From: Galaxea fascicularis
Taxonomy: Eukaryota > Cnidaria > Anthozoa > Scleractinia > Euphylliidae
Assembly: GCA_948470475.1 (NCBI GenBank)
Contig: OX419340.1
Coordinates: 17,555,516-17,619,515 of the forward strand
DNA length: 64,000 nucleotides
Direction of reading: 5' to 3'
The position numbers and the translations under genes are program-made. Under the pieces are notes generated by a model. The model was given only the letters and a program-made list of their open reading frames with translations. It was not told the DNA's origin and did no database searches. Positions 11,601 through 22,523 of this stretch are shown one piece after another (the stretch's first letter is position 1; the number at the start of each line of letters is the position of its first letter).

Positions 11601-14600
11601 AGGGTGTTGTAGGTCCAAACACCGTTTATTCTGAAGCAACCTTGATACTTAATAGTTCATGTGAAGGGAGGGCGCAGCAAATCACGGCTTCTGGTGTTAT
11701 AGCCATGGAAAAAGTTCGCGTGCCTAAACTCTGAAAGTAAGTAAAAAGGCGATATTCCGAGAAAACATTTTAGTCCATAAATTTTATGGACTAAAAGGCA
11801 TTTGAGTCAATTTCTGCATGCTTGTAAGCTAGGACAACCAAGTGTTGATTTTAACATCTCAGCCCCGATAGACCAACCTTAAATAATACATGCAGCACGT
11901 CTGTTAGTTTACCTAAGTAAGCTTTGCTCCCAGCCCCACAGCTGTCCCAAACAGGTGAACAGTAATGAAGGACAGACTAGCCCTAAATCTAGCAGAACTA
12001 CTTATTTCATCCTTGCAATTTTAAATCAATGAGCATTATGTCACTGCCGAAATGACCATCGTAATTCTGAAACTCAAACTGTCATGTTCAACACTCCATG
12101 ATAATTATTTAATCATTAAAGAAAACAGAAACCCTCAATGAAATAAACTCACAGAACACTCTTTCTGTGAGGTCTGAATGCAGCCTGATCCATCAGACTT
12201 GACACAGCAGCCTGTTTCACTCTCATTTCTCCTCTCCTCATCCAGGACCATTTCCAGGTTTCTATCAGTTCGCATACATGGTGCAAACTTAGCCCCCATT
12301 TTGATCAAACCAGCCTGTGAAAAGCAAACAATTAGTTGGTTGCGATCTGATAGTTTTACAGCACTAAACAAGACTACTTTATGAATCTAGATGAAAGAAG
12401 GAAATAGACAATGTGTACAGAAACCTGAGATTGGACTGGGGATCACTTTAAAGGGGGAGACTGGGTTGAGAAGAAAAAAACTGTGAGGGTAAAACATGAC
12501 CAGAAGGGGACTGAATGTCATAAAATAAAAGCATGGATGCGTGGGGGAGCAGGGTTGGCGCAGTGGTGAGAGCACTCACCTCCCACCAATGTGTCCCGGG
12601 TTTGAATCCCGGACCTGGTGTCATAAGTGGGCTGAGTTTGTTGGTTCTCTGCTCTGCTTCAAGAGGTTTTTCTCTGGGTACTCCGGTTTTCCCCTCTCCC
12701 AAAAAACCAACATTTGATTTAATTTAGAGTTTATTTGATTCGCAGTCTCCCCAATTAGTTGAGCACTCGTGTTCAGCTAGAATGATTTAAGATTTACCGG
12801 TATTATTATTATTATTATTACTTCCAGACCTATATTTTCATTGGCACCCATGACTTGTAGCTTCTTTTGTTATCAGGGCTAGGAGTATTATTTGTGTTGT
12901 ATCATCTATTGTTTTGTTCTCCAATTGTAGACCGCATCTGGAATGCTACTTGGTCTAATAAGAAATCAGTTGAAAGACCAATGAAGCTGTACAGTGTATG
13001 TGCTGTGTTTTATACCTGATCTGGACCAATCCAGAAATTCTCAGGGAATGTTCGCAACAACTTAGTCGGCACAAGTGTCCCAGCTTGACTTTTGTCAATC
13101 TATAATAAAACAGAAACAAAGTTTCAGGTAAACCACAAAAAAATCACACTGATGGTATTTAAACAAGTAAAAGAAAAGGACCACTACCTACAACTGTATC
13201 TAAGATTTGCTGATCTAACCTTCTGTCTTCCTGTGTCAATATCTACCTCCTCAATTTCTATCAACTGATTCATCTCTCTCTTTATCTGTCTGTCTACCAT
13301 TGTTGAAAAAAACCTTGCATATTACCCAGGAAATACCAATATTGCTATACAGCTCACTCACAGTCAAGTGAAAGATCATTCACCCAGTCAAATAAGCACT
13401 CTTTCCACATATGAACCAACTATTGTAGGTGTCTAGTGGCTGGCATATGGTATAGCTATGTGGTATTGTTTAAAAATCTGCTAACAAATCTATTCTATCA
13501 GGAGCAGTACGTGTCTATCATTATTAATAATTGTTACAAATCTACACAATAGGAAATAACTGTATAACTGTATATCTTGTCTGTTCAAGGATGACAAAAG
13601 CTACAATGGAATCAAAGACTTTGTATCTTACAGCTGATTGAGAAAATTAAAGGACCATGAAATTCTTTTCAGCTGAAATTGGCTTGGTTCACACAACAAA
13701 GATGTTATTTGGTCCTTGATCAAAGTGCGATACTCCGACAACAAAGGCATGAACCAAATAATACTGGCCAATGAGCCAGGAAGTGAACATAATTTCAGAC
13801 TTAATTACCACTCCTTCCTTTGTCATCTCTGTGAATCCAATGGGTGCAAGGTGATAAACTACCAAGCCAACAATTAGTACAACTGTTTGCACGAATGAAA
13901 TCCAGTAAGTGAAGAAAGGCCTGTAAGTAAACCAGTCAATGCATTTGAGACAAGCCTGGTTGGTTAAACAGCACAGTAATAACTATTAGCATGGAGTACT
14001 TGCACCTAAAAACCCACAAGCAGTACCTATTTGCTTCTGAAAATGGGGTGACTTTTATGGTGATAATGCACAGTTTTTTTGGAGCATGCTGTAAAATTCC
14101 TTGGAGAGGTAGTTGAATCCTTAACTGTACTAGAAACGAGTTTCCCATCGAAAAAGGCATACTTCTTAGTAGTACCCTGCCAGCAGTGTCTCCTTTGATC
14201 TTCCTATAAAAATCGGAAGAGGACAGAGACACTGGTAATGGCCTTAACAACGGCACACTACAAGTTCAAAAGTAAACCAAACCTTACTCAGCCTCACTTC
14301 CAAACTATGCAGCCACCTTAGCAGGTGCCATGTTTGTCGATATAGACTGTAAACAACATACTTTGGGCATGGATAAAGGCAGCAATAATTATTCTTATGA
14401 GTGATCATGCAGTAGATTGTTCTCACTCACATGACTGGCAGCCATATTGGTTTACTGAAACAAAAGAAACTATTTGCATAAAGTTTGGGACACCAACATG
14501 GCAGCAGTGACGTCATGTGAAAACATTCCATACAGTCAAGGTTCCAGGTTGACCAGCTCGAAGCTGGATCCAGGGATAAGCAGCAAATCAAAGAATTTTG

Positions 14601-17600
14601 AGGCAGTTAGCAGCGTCTCCTTCCTCTTCCCAATTGTTTGCAGGGTAACTACAGTGTAACTCTTTAACAAGCTAGTCCAAGGGCTAGTGCAGTCTAAAAT
14701 ATACTACTAAGCCAAATAGTGTCATTTGGTAGCCAAAGGTTGACCAATATCTGATCAACAATCTTGATTTTTCTTCATCATTACTATCTCCAAAACCTCT
14801 TCTATACCAAGTAGCCCAGTGGCCAGTGGTTGTCAAATTTTACTAGTCCAAACCAATTAAAATTTCTACTAGTCCTGGACTGGTGGACTACTGCTAAGGT
14901 TGAGCACTGAACTACTTACAGTGTTTTACCTTCTTTAAAAGGCAGTCTCATTAGAAATAAAACTATGCTGCATTTGATTGATTTTAATCAAAACTCTACA
15001 ATCACCTGTGATCAGTGAGTAATGCCATCTGTTTCTGAACACTACTTGTCAAGCGTTTCCGCTTGATAGTTCTATTCAACCACCTGCCAACCATCCCTTT
15101 TCCATACTCTCGCCGGTTGGCATTTGTAACAGGGGGTCTGTCTCGAATCCTTTGTCCTCTAGTGCTGCGAATGGGGGGCCTTGGTCTTTAAGAGAATGGG
15201 GATTCAAATAAAACACTTTAATTAGAAAATAAAAATATTAAAATAAAATAACAGGAACTATAACTACAACTATAACGATAATGATAATTTTAATGTTAAG
15301 TTACCAACACCAGGTTTTCCTTTTATTGGATGGTCCATAAATACTTACTGAGGAGGCCCTTCAATTTCATCTCTGCCTTCAGGAGGAAAAGCTGATAGGG
15401 CAGGCTTTTCTTCTTCAATTCCTGGTAAAAATCCTGGCAACCTTTCCTTCCTTGCCCTTGGTTTCTCAGCTTTAAAACTGAAGAACACGTCATCAGTGTC
15501 ATCCACTTCCTACAATAAACAGAGAATTTTCAAATTACTGTCAAAAAAGCAAATTACTGGGAGTTTTGCATACTAATTTTTTAAACAACCAGCTTTGACT
15601 CACATGATGTGGTTTGCTATCTGCGCTGCTGGTTTTTGGAGATATAACAAGGATTTCTTGCTTTTTTAATTATACTAACACAAGTGGCAATAACTGACAT
15701 CCTGTGGGCAAAATCCACCAAAGTGTACACGCCATCAGAGCATGTTAATTCTGCCTGTTTGATTTTGTCTGATAAAATAATGACATTATCCTGCAAGCAA
15801 AAAAACAACAAGCAAACAGAGAAGAAACTTACATCATGGCGAAATGCACTGTCGACTTCGTCATCTTCTGTCTGCGACATAACAGCTGGAGAGAAGCTAC
15901 GCCCAGCCTCAAGAAGCATACTTACTGGCTGGGCTTTAGAAGGAGATTTATAGGCCTGCCAAAATAATGAAAACCCTTAAACTAAAACTTTCCTCAGATC
16001 TCAGTAACAATGACTTAACATAGACCCATTCGGCTTACTCAATGTTGTACCCAATTCAAATCTCACATTATAATGCAAATAAAGTACACAAAGAAACTTA
16101 GGCCCAGGAGATTTGAATTGGGTACAACAATGAGTTAGCCGAATGGGTCTATTGCTGCTGAAAAAATTCATTTAACTTGTTTCTCAGACAACATGTTGTA
16201 TTCTTCAAATATCTAGGGCATTTATCACAAATTCAGCTGCATTCAGGTAACAAACCCTAACATCAAAAAAGGCAGAACCTCGCCGCTCCCAGAAGCCATG
16301 AGCATGAATGTCAAGCTGGGCATTCGCTGCCCTCTTCATACCAGGTGTCAGCACTTCTCTGTTTATCTCCTGAAGTACCGGTTCAATTTGGACATCATTG
16401 CACACCATCTTAAGAACTTTGGCTTTCAAATCACGCAGCTCATTATGTCTTTCAATAATGAAGTCTCTTCGTTTGCCAGGGTTCAAAATTAACGGTTGTC
16501 CGGTTGTCCTGGACAACCAAAATTACGATGGGGCAACCAAATTGTGCCCTTTGGGCAACCCAATCTGTCGTGGCACTAGTCCTTAATGAAGACTTGATAG
16601 ATTTGAATAAATATAACAGCTTGTTGTCTTTGGAGAGTAAGCGATACCTAAACTAAGTTAGTGGAAAGAAAAAAAAACGTAGAAGAAATACTAAAGTATC
16701 ACGTACACTACCGTTGGAAACCGAAGTTCGTTTTTGCACAACATTCTTATTTAAATGAGCCTGTTGTGCTTTAGTCAGCGGTTGGTACCAGTAAACATAG
16801 TCCATGATGCACTAGTGAGATCCACTCCGTGATGCCGCCATGTTTGTTTTGACAATGGCAATTTTCCAATTCATCTTATTATTATCATCTTACTACCGAA
16901 ACAGGTAGACCGTTTTTTGAGAGCCGACCGCAACAGATGCCATTGGCAACAAACGTGACTGTTTTGAGTCAAGTGGCTTCAGGTTGTTGACCGAAAAGCA
17001 AACGCACGTGGGAACATTCCTTCCTGATTTTCAATGTCTCGGCCAGGTTCTCTTATGTTCGCCAGTTTGTTACTCAACAAGATACAGCTGAAAGTTAAAG
17101 GCCAAAAACCTCATTTTTAGCACACAAATTATAGGACTAATTGAATTGTTCCAATATGAGCAAAATTATATCGTTTTATTAAAAATTATAGCCAAATTTA
17201 TACTTTAATTTCGTGTTTAAACGTCATTCCGAAATATTAACCGTCAATCGTCAAAAGGACCCCGCCATTAGAAGATTCAGGAATGTGATCACGTGCACTT
17301 ACCTTTTTGCGGTCACTTGTGGACTATGTGGGTTAAATTCAAACACACTTTTTGCTAATGGAAACTGTTACGCGCGTCTTTGAAAAAAGTCTACCTGTTT
17401 CAGTAGTAGTTAACAAGAGCCTCTTCCGCTACTTCGGCCGTGAGAAAGTGAAGGCCGTTGGCGATAACAACAATTTGGAAGCCAAGAAGAAAGATGATGA
17501 TCAAAGCAATGCTACAGGTGTCGCAAAATCTACAGCAGAATTACGCAAGGCGCAAGAAAGTTCTAAAAAGGTGTTGTACATTTCAAGAGCTTGGGCAACC

Positions 17601-20600
17601 AAGATATTCTATGGGCAACCAAACCAAGTCTTGTGGTTGCCCCAGGGGCAACTGGACATAAAAGTAAATTTCGAACCCTGTCTGCATACCATGGCGTGGT
17701 CTACATCAAAAACACCTCCACACACACAAGTAGACGAGGTGTCGCTTATTTGCCAATCATATCTCAAATGAATGGCATCTTTGAATTGTCTGTTATTTGA
17801 AGTAAAGTCCACATCTTTAACTGGAGCGACTGTAAGCCAGCTACATGCCCATTTCTCTGCAGCAAGGTTGGAAGCTCTCTTGGTTTGTTTAGTTATAATA
17901 ATAGTAATAGCAATAATAAAAGTAAAAGTAAAAGTAAAAGAGTAAAAGCAAAATAAAATAAAAAGTAGAAGTGAATCTAAGAAAGGTAAATTTGGTCTGT
18001 TTCACCTCCAAAAATTGTAGATCTGAGAATTGCTACAGAAAGAAAACTACACTAACACTACACTTAAGCAAATTACCGTAGGGTCATCTTTCATCTTTTT
18101 CACTTTTTTCCAAGCCAAACTTGCCACTGATTCCCTTCTACTTAGAGTTCGCATGAGATTTGGGTCGGCTTGACGTGAGCTTTGATAACTGCTGATACTT
18201 CCTGCAGCACCACGCCTCCCTGGAATGCCATCAACAACATCGTCAGGATCAAGGAGAGCACCATAGCGCTTGTGATAGTGACGTTTCCTTCTCTGAGTCC
18301 ATTTCCGTTGCAGATTGGCATGTTGTTCATCACAGTCTCCAAGACCGAAAAAGTTCCCTGTGCTTTTGATGATCTTGCTGTTGAAGAGGTGATAAAACAG
18401 TAGTGACACTGTCAGTGTTTTTTAGGATGTTTTTGTGCAATTTGCACCCTTTCACATCCACAACCCACATGAAAATTCCTACTCGAGGTGTAAATCATGA
18501 TTCATTTTGTACACTAGATAATTACATTGAACCAAGTAAAAATTAAGGATTAGTCGTCATGCATGTTTTCAGAAGTCGCTGAAAGTACCCCAGGGCTGTT
18601 GGTAAAATCGGCCAGCTGCTCTCAGTCAGAAAATCAGTAAAACAGCTACAGGAAGATTTGTTTGAATTTTGACCGGCTACTTTCCCCTAGAGACAAGCTT
18701 CTAAAGATTCTAAGGGCAATTTCTGCAACTTCTGAAAACACAAGTGATGATTAATCCTACTTTTAAGAGGAAACATGTGATTACTTGTTTACCACTAAAA
18801 CGAGAAAATTAATTAGAGAACTGCAGATCTGGTTTATTCAGTTCTGGGAAGCCAACTTAGTGCAAGCACAAATTTCAGTGAAATTTAACTAACCAATCAA
18901 TTCAATGAGATTTACTCTCAACCATAGTCGCTGAAGCATCTTGGCCGATAATAAAAACAACAACAACAACAAAAAGTTTGTTTCAACTGAATTATGATGG
19001 CTAAGCAACATAGTAATCATGCCCTTTTGATGACCAAAAAATGTCCTTGGTTAAGAAAAAAAATGGCATCTTTCTCAGCCAATCAGCATTCAGTAGTTTT
19101 GCCCTTTAATGATAAGGACTTAAATGCAACCCCCCTGCATAACTACAAATCAACCTAAATGCTAGCTACTCCACTGATTTGCAAGCTTTTAGGTTTTGTC
19201 TTAACGACAGTCCTTATTTTTCCAACTTGATCCCTGGAGAAAAAATTAAAATGTGTATTCTTCCACACTATGCCTTAAAGGCAGAGTCCCCACAATCTTC
19301 CAGGAGATACTGGGAAGATTTTTTCTAAGAGGATTGAGTGAAACTCTGGTTGCAGGTTATCCAAACTAATGGTGTATGAAACAAACCTTTTATAATTATT
19401 ATAAAAGGTTTGTTTCAATAATTATTATTGAAGGGCTTGGTTGCAAGAGGTGCAGAAGTGACATTTGGCCTTAAAATTCAAATTTCTCTAAATTCACCCC
19501 TCTTTGGCTCACAGAATGGTTTGGAAAATGGATCTGAAATGGAAGCAACTAAGATGATGCATGAAATGGTTCTCTTGAAAGCCCAAATAGAACAAACCAA
19601 AAGAAATCAGTCAAGCATCAAAACAATTTGTTCCTGTTGTTTCCATATTCAACTCTACCCTTGAAACAACAACATCAATACAGATCATTTCTGATAATTA
19701 TCACAATCAGTCTGCAAGCCAAAGTAGAGTGAGTTTAGAACTTGGATTTTAAGGCCAACTAGTCAGTTGTAACCTTATTGCAAGTATTTCAGTAGTTAAT
19801 TAGCACTACGCCAACTTTGACTAAAACAATTACTTATAATTTTTGTCTCACATAGACATGTAAAAACTAGAGATATCAAGTAAAATTTCCGACATTTCAG
19901 TGACCTCATGATGCCATTATCAAGGAGCTGGAAATGAATATGCGCGTTCAAAAAGAAGGATATAAAGTAGTCCAAATTTGCATAAGTGAAATAGAGCTAG
20001 ACAAAGACTTAAGCACGGATTGAGTCTGTTTGCATGTTCAGTCGTGGTCTTAAATTGTTTGACGTACAAGATTTCATTAACGAGACAGTCAAATTTGTCT
20101 TTTGTCTTGTTTTAATTAGTGAACTGTTGTTTATCCATTTAATTCCTGTGCAAATTTTCTGGCTATTTAACCTTTTGCTCTGCCTGTATAATTCAGTATG
20201 CCAACTGATATAACTTTAAAATAAAGTTGAAACATCAGCATTTGTTTCTGTTGTCTTGAGAATTTCTGTATTGTGAATATAACCCTGAAGATACATGTAG
20301 TTTTAGATCTGAGTTAAAATTGCATGCATTTTTGGAATAAGACCAAGTCATGATAGATTTTGGTTTGCTTTCTGATTTAATGGTTAAAAAACAGTGAAAG
20401 CTTTTTTGAAGGAATATCTGATGGCAAGTTGAGTATACTGTAAATCAAACTTTTGTAACTCACTAATGCTAAAAATCATTCGATTAGCAAAAAGTATTGA
20501 AACACAGATTATAATTCTAGGTCAACATCAGCTGACTGCTTTTGATATTGATTGCTGGAAGTCATAGGCATTAGAACTGGATTATTGGTATTGTTACATG

Positions 20601-22523
20601 GGATTGTTACATAGAGCATCTTCAATATTCACCATACTTCATGGTATCTCCGATATTTCATTTACAACCTATTGGCAACTTGAAACAGAAACTGCAGGTC
20701 TTGCACTTAGTTTTGACCTACTTTTATTCAATTGCAAGGTCAATACCATATGTGATAATATATTAATTCAATTACTGAATTTTTGTTAAAATTTAAATAA
20801 GTAAATGGAAAACATCCTGTGACTTGGATTCATAACACAGCATGTTTCTGTAAAGGGGGCAGACTGCCAATAATTATTGATTCACGGTTAACCTTTGTCA
20901 CCCCTCAAATTGAGCTCACTGGTCTCTCACTTTGTCATTCATCTTCTTACTCACAAACAATAAGGGTCTAATGTCCAATAAATTATGGTTACAGAATTGT
21001 GTTTTGAAATGTTAATCAGCAAATTGTTTTATAATTAAGGGTCAACATCATCTGTATCAACAAAAATATCCTAAGCAGAGGCCTAATTAATTTTTCTTGA
21101 GATCATCTTTTGGTTATAAAGACAGTGCATATGAAGAAGGCATGAAGTACAATGTGTTACAGGCCACTGATTAAACCAAAATTAATAGTGTTGTATCAGA
21201 CCAGACCCTACCTCTTCCCACGCTTCATGGTGTGGGAAAGACTTGCTATGCTGGCCCTAGCACCCATTCTTGGGAAACTAGTCAAATCTAAGCTTGGCCT
21301 CGACCGCTCTGGCTCTTCATAATACTGAATAAACTGAGGATAATATTCCTCGTCCTTTAAATCGCTAAAGTTGACGTGATGTTGTGTATAAAAAACACTT
21401 GAAGCTGCGGAGTCGATGGAGCCTCGACCTTCGTTTGTATACGCCATTTTGGGACGTTACCGCAACGAATGGGCATTAAATTATGTTATGTTCAGAAATA
21501 ATTCAACTGATATTGTTCTCAAGGTTAATATGCAAGAATATGTTGTTGAGGTATCGTATGCAAATTATGATAACACAATTACAAGGCCAACGAGTAAATG
21601 TTTCATAGCTCACGCGATGTGCAAACCGATATGTAAGACATAACGACTCTTGACGGATTAGGATTGAATAAAAAAATATGCTTCGAGTTACTGGGCAAGA
21701 ATCTAACATTCCTAACGTGAAAATGAACTAAGTTTGCTGCGGAAACCTCGTTTTACCGGAAGTGACTAACATCAAAAATACCTGCAGTATGGATGTTAAA
21801 GAGCGCCATATTTTCGTCCAAATTCCACGCACAATACTGACACCGCAATAACTTTATTATAAATAATAATATCATCATCGAATGGTACATACTCTTTAAG
21901 TGTCTGTGCTCGGCTCAGCTGGCTTGGAGGTACGGTATCTGTTGTTGCAGTTCGCTCGGGTAAGTGAAGTTCGGAACCCGCTGGAGTTGGAACAGCGCTG
22001 CTACCACCTTCAGAAGTTTGACCATCCTGTCTTGAAACACAGCGAGTAAACAACCTACAAAACAAAGAAAAACACAGTTTCGGAACTATATTAAGATTAT
22101 CAATTTACGATAAAGGATTTGATCTAACCTCTGGCGAGCTTGGCGCTTGAATATTCCAGTGATTTGCCGTGAGTTAAGACTTATAAGCTTATCTGATTGT
22201 TTGTTGGAGACGATCGGTGCACTGATTTTGTACGTTGGTTGATGATTATTAATTAGGGAAATATTGGGTTCAGAATTTTTCAAGACCAACACAAGTTAAC
22301 TACAAAATCTTAAAGAGAAAATCACACCAGACTATGTTAATTACCACTGATTTACGTGTTCGTGTCGATCTCCATCACTCTTTTGTCTGGCTACATGTTG
22401 ATTGTGATGACCAGTCTCGAGGTCATGATGGCGTCGACCGAGAAATGGATTACAAAACCCAGTGCTCTCGTTATCATCTATCTCTTCATTCCTAACTGTG
22501 GTCGGTTGGTAGGCACTTGCCAT
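5677..22523 (-). CDS. RHBDF1: iRhom, inactive rhomboid-like protein (RHBDF1/2 family), complete, alternative first exons
   Basis: Shared coding exons, read on the minus strand: 18377-18077, 15955-15833, 15509-15349, 15185-15006, 13920-13809, 13099-13016, 12314-12153, 11026-10953, 10528-10462, 9864-9691, 8548-8448, 7453-7300, 6111-5677 (stop). With first exon 21447-21212 the protein is 787 aa; with exons 22523-22345 and 22054-21893 it is 822 aa. All phases close. Domains: a cytoplasmic N-terminus with a conserved '[10 protein letters not shown]' stretch; TM1 after 'HRPFFTYW'; a Cys-rich luminal iRhom homology domain ('[20 protein letters not shown]', 'TGRPCCMG', '[16 protein letters not shown]'); then the rhomboid core ('[16 protein letters not shown]', '[10 protein letters not shown]', '[11 protein letters not shown]', '[10 protein letters not shown]'); and a C-terminus with '[14 protein letters not shown]'. 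iRhoms are ER/Golgi pseudoproteases that escort ADAM17-class sheddases and control EGFR-ligand trafficking. Residue 647 is Ser (GPSG) where human iRhoms have Ala. The proline before it, and Thr in place of the usual oxyanion Asn (HLACT), still argue against proteolysis. RHBDF1 and RHBDF2 are vertebrate paralogues, so the symbol denotes the family. Confidence 0.95.
6855..7045. repeat. GAGGTGTCC-type dispersed/tandem repeat in iRhom intron
   Basis: The motif gaggtgtcc and the block gaccgagaccgtggt recur (two copies of the latter, about 30 bp apart) between 6855 and 7045, in the last iRhom intron. No coding content is visible. Confidence 0.5.
7150..7171. repeat. Poly-C tract
   Basis: A run of more than 15 cytosines lies in the last iRhom intron. 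A second such run is at about 37191-37206. Length is likely polymorphic and error-prone in assembly. Confidence 0.8.
8986..9090 (+). repeat. Truncated SINE tail
   Basis: The block 'gcttctttacgcgattgcat' followed by 'cacaactgcgaggatcagt' matches the 3' part of the SINE that ends near 9590. The tRNA-like head of this copy is absent. Confidence 0.7.
9100..9600 (+). mobile_element. tRNA-derived SINE interrupted by a MITE
   Basis: The head (9135-9165, box-A-like GGTTAGAGCATCGCACC) and box-B region (9488-9520, GGTCACGGGTTCAAACCCC) of one tRNA-like SINE are separated by a 313-bp insertion. The tail at 9521-9600 carries the shared 'tcacaactgcgaggatcagc' block. It lies in an iRhom intron between the exons at 8548 and 9691. 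Confidence 0.8.
9166..9478. mobile_element. MITE with 23-bp perfect TIRs and 9-bp target duplication (Mutator-like)
   Basis: The ends are perfect inverted repeats beginning TAGCCTGCAGTGCAGGCGGT. The element is flanked by ATATCGTGA at 9157-9165 and again at 9479-9487. A 9-bp duplication is typical of Mutator-type elements. The host SINE is restored if the insert and one duplication copy are removed, which proves the insertion. Confidence 0.9.
11528..11760 (-). pseudogene. LINE reverse-transcriptase ORF C-terminal remnant
   Basis: The minus strand reads '[14 protein letters not shown]', a stop, then '[20 protein letters not shown]', '[19 protein letters not shown]' and a stop. This is the characteristic C-terminus of CR1/L2-like LINE ORF2 ('W..LP..I....TL..FK..LK..L'). 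One in-frame TGA makes it a fossil. It sits in an iRhom intron in the same orientation as the gene. Confidence 0.75.
12545..12832 (+). mobile_element. tRNA-derived SINE, copy 1
   Basis: It begins 'gggagcagggttggcgcagt' with box A (GCGCAGTGGTGAGAGCACTC) and box B (GGGTTTGAATCCC), then the body 'gtcataagtgggctgagttt' and 'gttttcccctctcc', and ends in an ATT microsatellite at 12803-12822. The same family recurs at 35185. It lies in an iRhom intron. Confidence 0.85.
16021..16151. mobile_element. Short MITE with TA ends (131 bp)
   Basis: Near-perfect inverted arms of about 44 bp start TAGACCCATTCGGCTTACTC and end in the complement, giving TA at both borders as expected of Tc1/mariner-type TA targeting. 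It lies in the iRhom intron between the exons at 18077 and 15955. Confidence 0.85.
16479..17680. mobile_element. Inserted element (~1.2 kb) with AGGGTTCRAAATT inverted ends
   Basis: It splits the fragment above. The left end AGGGTTCAAAATTAACGG and the right end TAAATTTCGAACCCT are inverse. Both subterminal regions are rich in ttgtcc/gggcaacc motifs that can pair. It contains a plus-strand frame (17358-17771). Confidence 0.7.
17358..17771 (+). CDS. Hypothetical frame carried inside the 16479-17680 insertion
   Basis: It has 137 codons from ATG at 17358, starting [20 protein letters not shown], with a Lys/Asp/Asn-rich middle (KKKDDDQSN) and no recognised domain. It runs through the element's right inverted end into the disrupted fragment, so the last ~30 codons are not element-derived. 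It may be a chance frame or an exon captured by the element. Confidence 0.25.
   Translation: METVTRVFEKSLPVSVVVNKSLFRYFGREKVKAVGDNNNLEAKKKDDDQSNATGVAKSTAELRKAQESSKKVLYISRAWATKIFYGQPNQVLWLPQGQLDIKVNFEPCLHTMAWSTSKTPPHTQVDEVSLICQSYLK
19377..19419. repeat. Short perfect hairpin
   Basis: GAAACAAACCTTTTATA pairs with TATAAAAGGTTTGTTTC across a 5-base loop in the iRhom intron. No function can be assigned. Confidence 0.7.
21212..21447 (-). CDS. RHBDF1: iRhom alternative first coding exon (proximal)
   Basis: The ATG at 21447 sits in a good context (CCCAAAATGGCG). The exon codes 78 residues starting [14 protein letters not shown] and ends with a 2-nt overhang (AG before gtaggg) that joins the single leading base of the exon at 18377. 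Its last residues, '[15 protein letters not shown]', resemble the N-terminal segment 'TSITQTIRRG' that precedes 'WFG' in human iRhoms, and the next exon supplies 'STGNFFG'. No good acceptor lies just upstream of the ATG, so this reads as a true first exon with its own promoter. An ETS-type motif (ACCGGAAGTGA) lies at 21755-21765, about 310 bp upstream. Confidence 0.8.
21893..22523 (-). CDS. RHBDF1: iRhom alternative 5' exons (distal): exons 22523-22345 and 22054-21893
   Basis: The ATG at 22523 has a strong context (GCCATGGCA). Exon 22523-22345 ends with overhang TG before gtaatt; exon 22054-21893 begins with the completing G (acceptor ttttgtag) and ends with overhang GA before gtatgt. Together they code about 113 residues, starting [17 protein letters not shown] and ending [10 protein letters not shown]. 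The 2-nt overhang fits the exon at 18377 exactly, giving '[19 protein letters not shown]', which lines up with the same iRhom N-terminal motif as the proximal first exon. I read these as the distal-promoter version of the gene. A separate small gene is the alternative, but I see no stop codon or further partner exon that would support one. An ETS-like site (ACCGGAAG) at 22674-22681 lies about 150 bp upstream. Confidence 0.65.

Larger units (their letters stand above)
16205..17878 (-). pseudogene. Transposon-associated protein fragment, split by a ~1.2-kb insertion
   Basis: The 5' part (17878-17681) reads '[18 protein letters not shown]', '[11 protein letters not shown]' and '[15 protein letters not shown]'. 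The 3' part (16477-16205) reads '[20 protein letters not shown]', '[20 protein letters not shown]'. These match a repeat protein with the motif 'LDI.A.GFW......FFDVRV' that I know as abundant in anthozoan and other invertebrate genomes near LINEs. The two parts would be one frame without the insertion at about 16479-17680. There is no splice relation to iRhom. Confidence 0.7.

Noticed and set aside
12545..12640. tRNA gene (box A and box B present); also at 35185 and 9135
   Set aside because: Cloverleaf stems are not preserved, and the sequence continues into a shared body and ATT tail, so these are tRNA-derived SINEs.
16205..16516. Long minus-strand frame between iRhom exons, considered as an iRhom exon
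   Set aside because: It matches a transposon-associated protein, and the flanking iRhom exons join in phase without it.
22131..22213. Possible cassette exon between the distal iRhom exons ([18 protein letters not shown])
   Set aside because: Phase would fit, but the acceptor has no pyrimidine tract and the donor is gttaga. Not supported without RNA.
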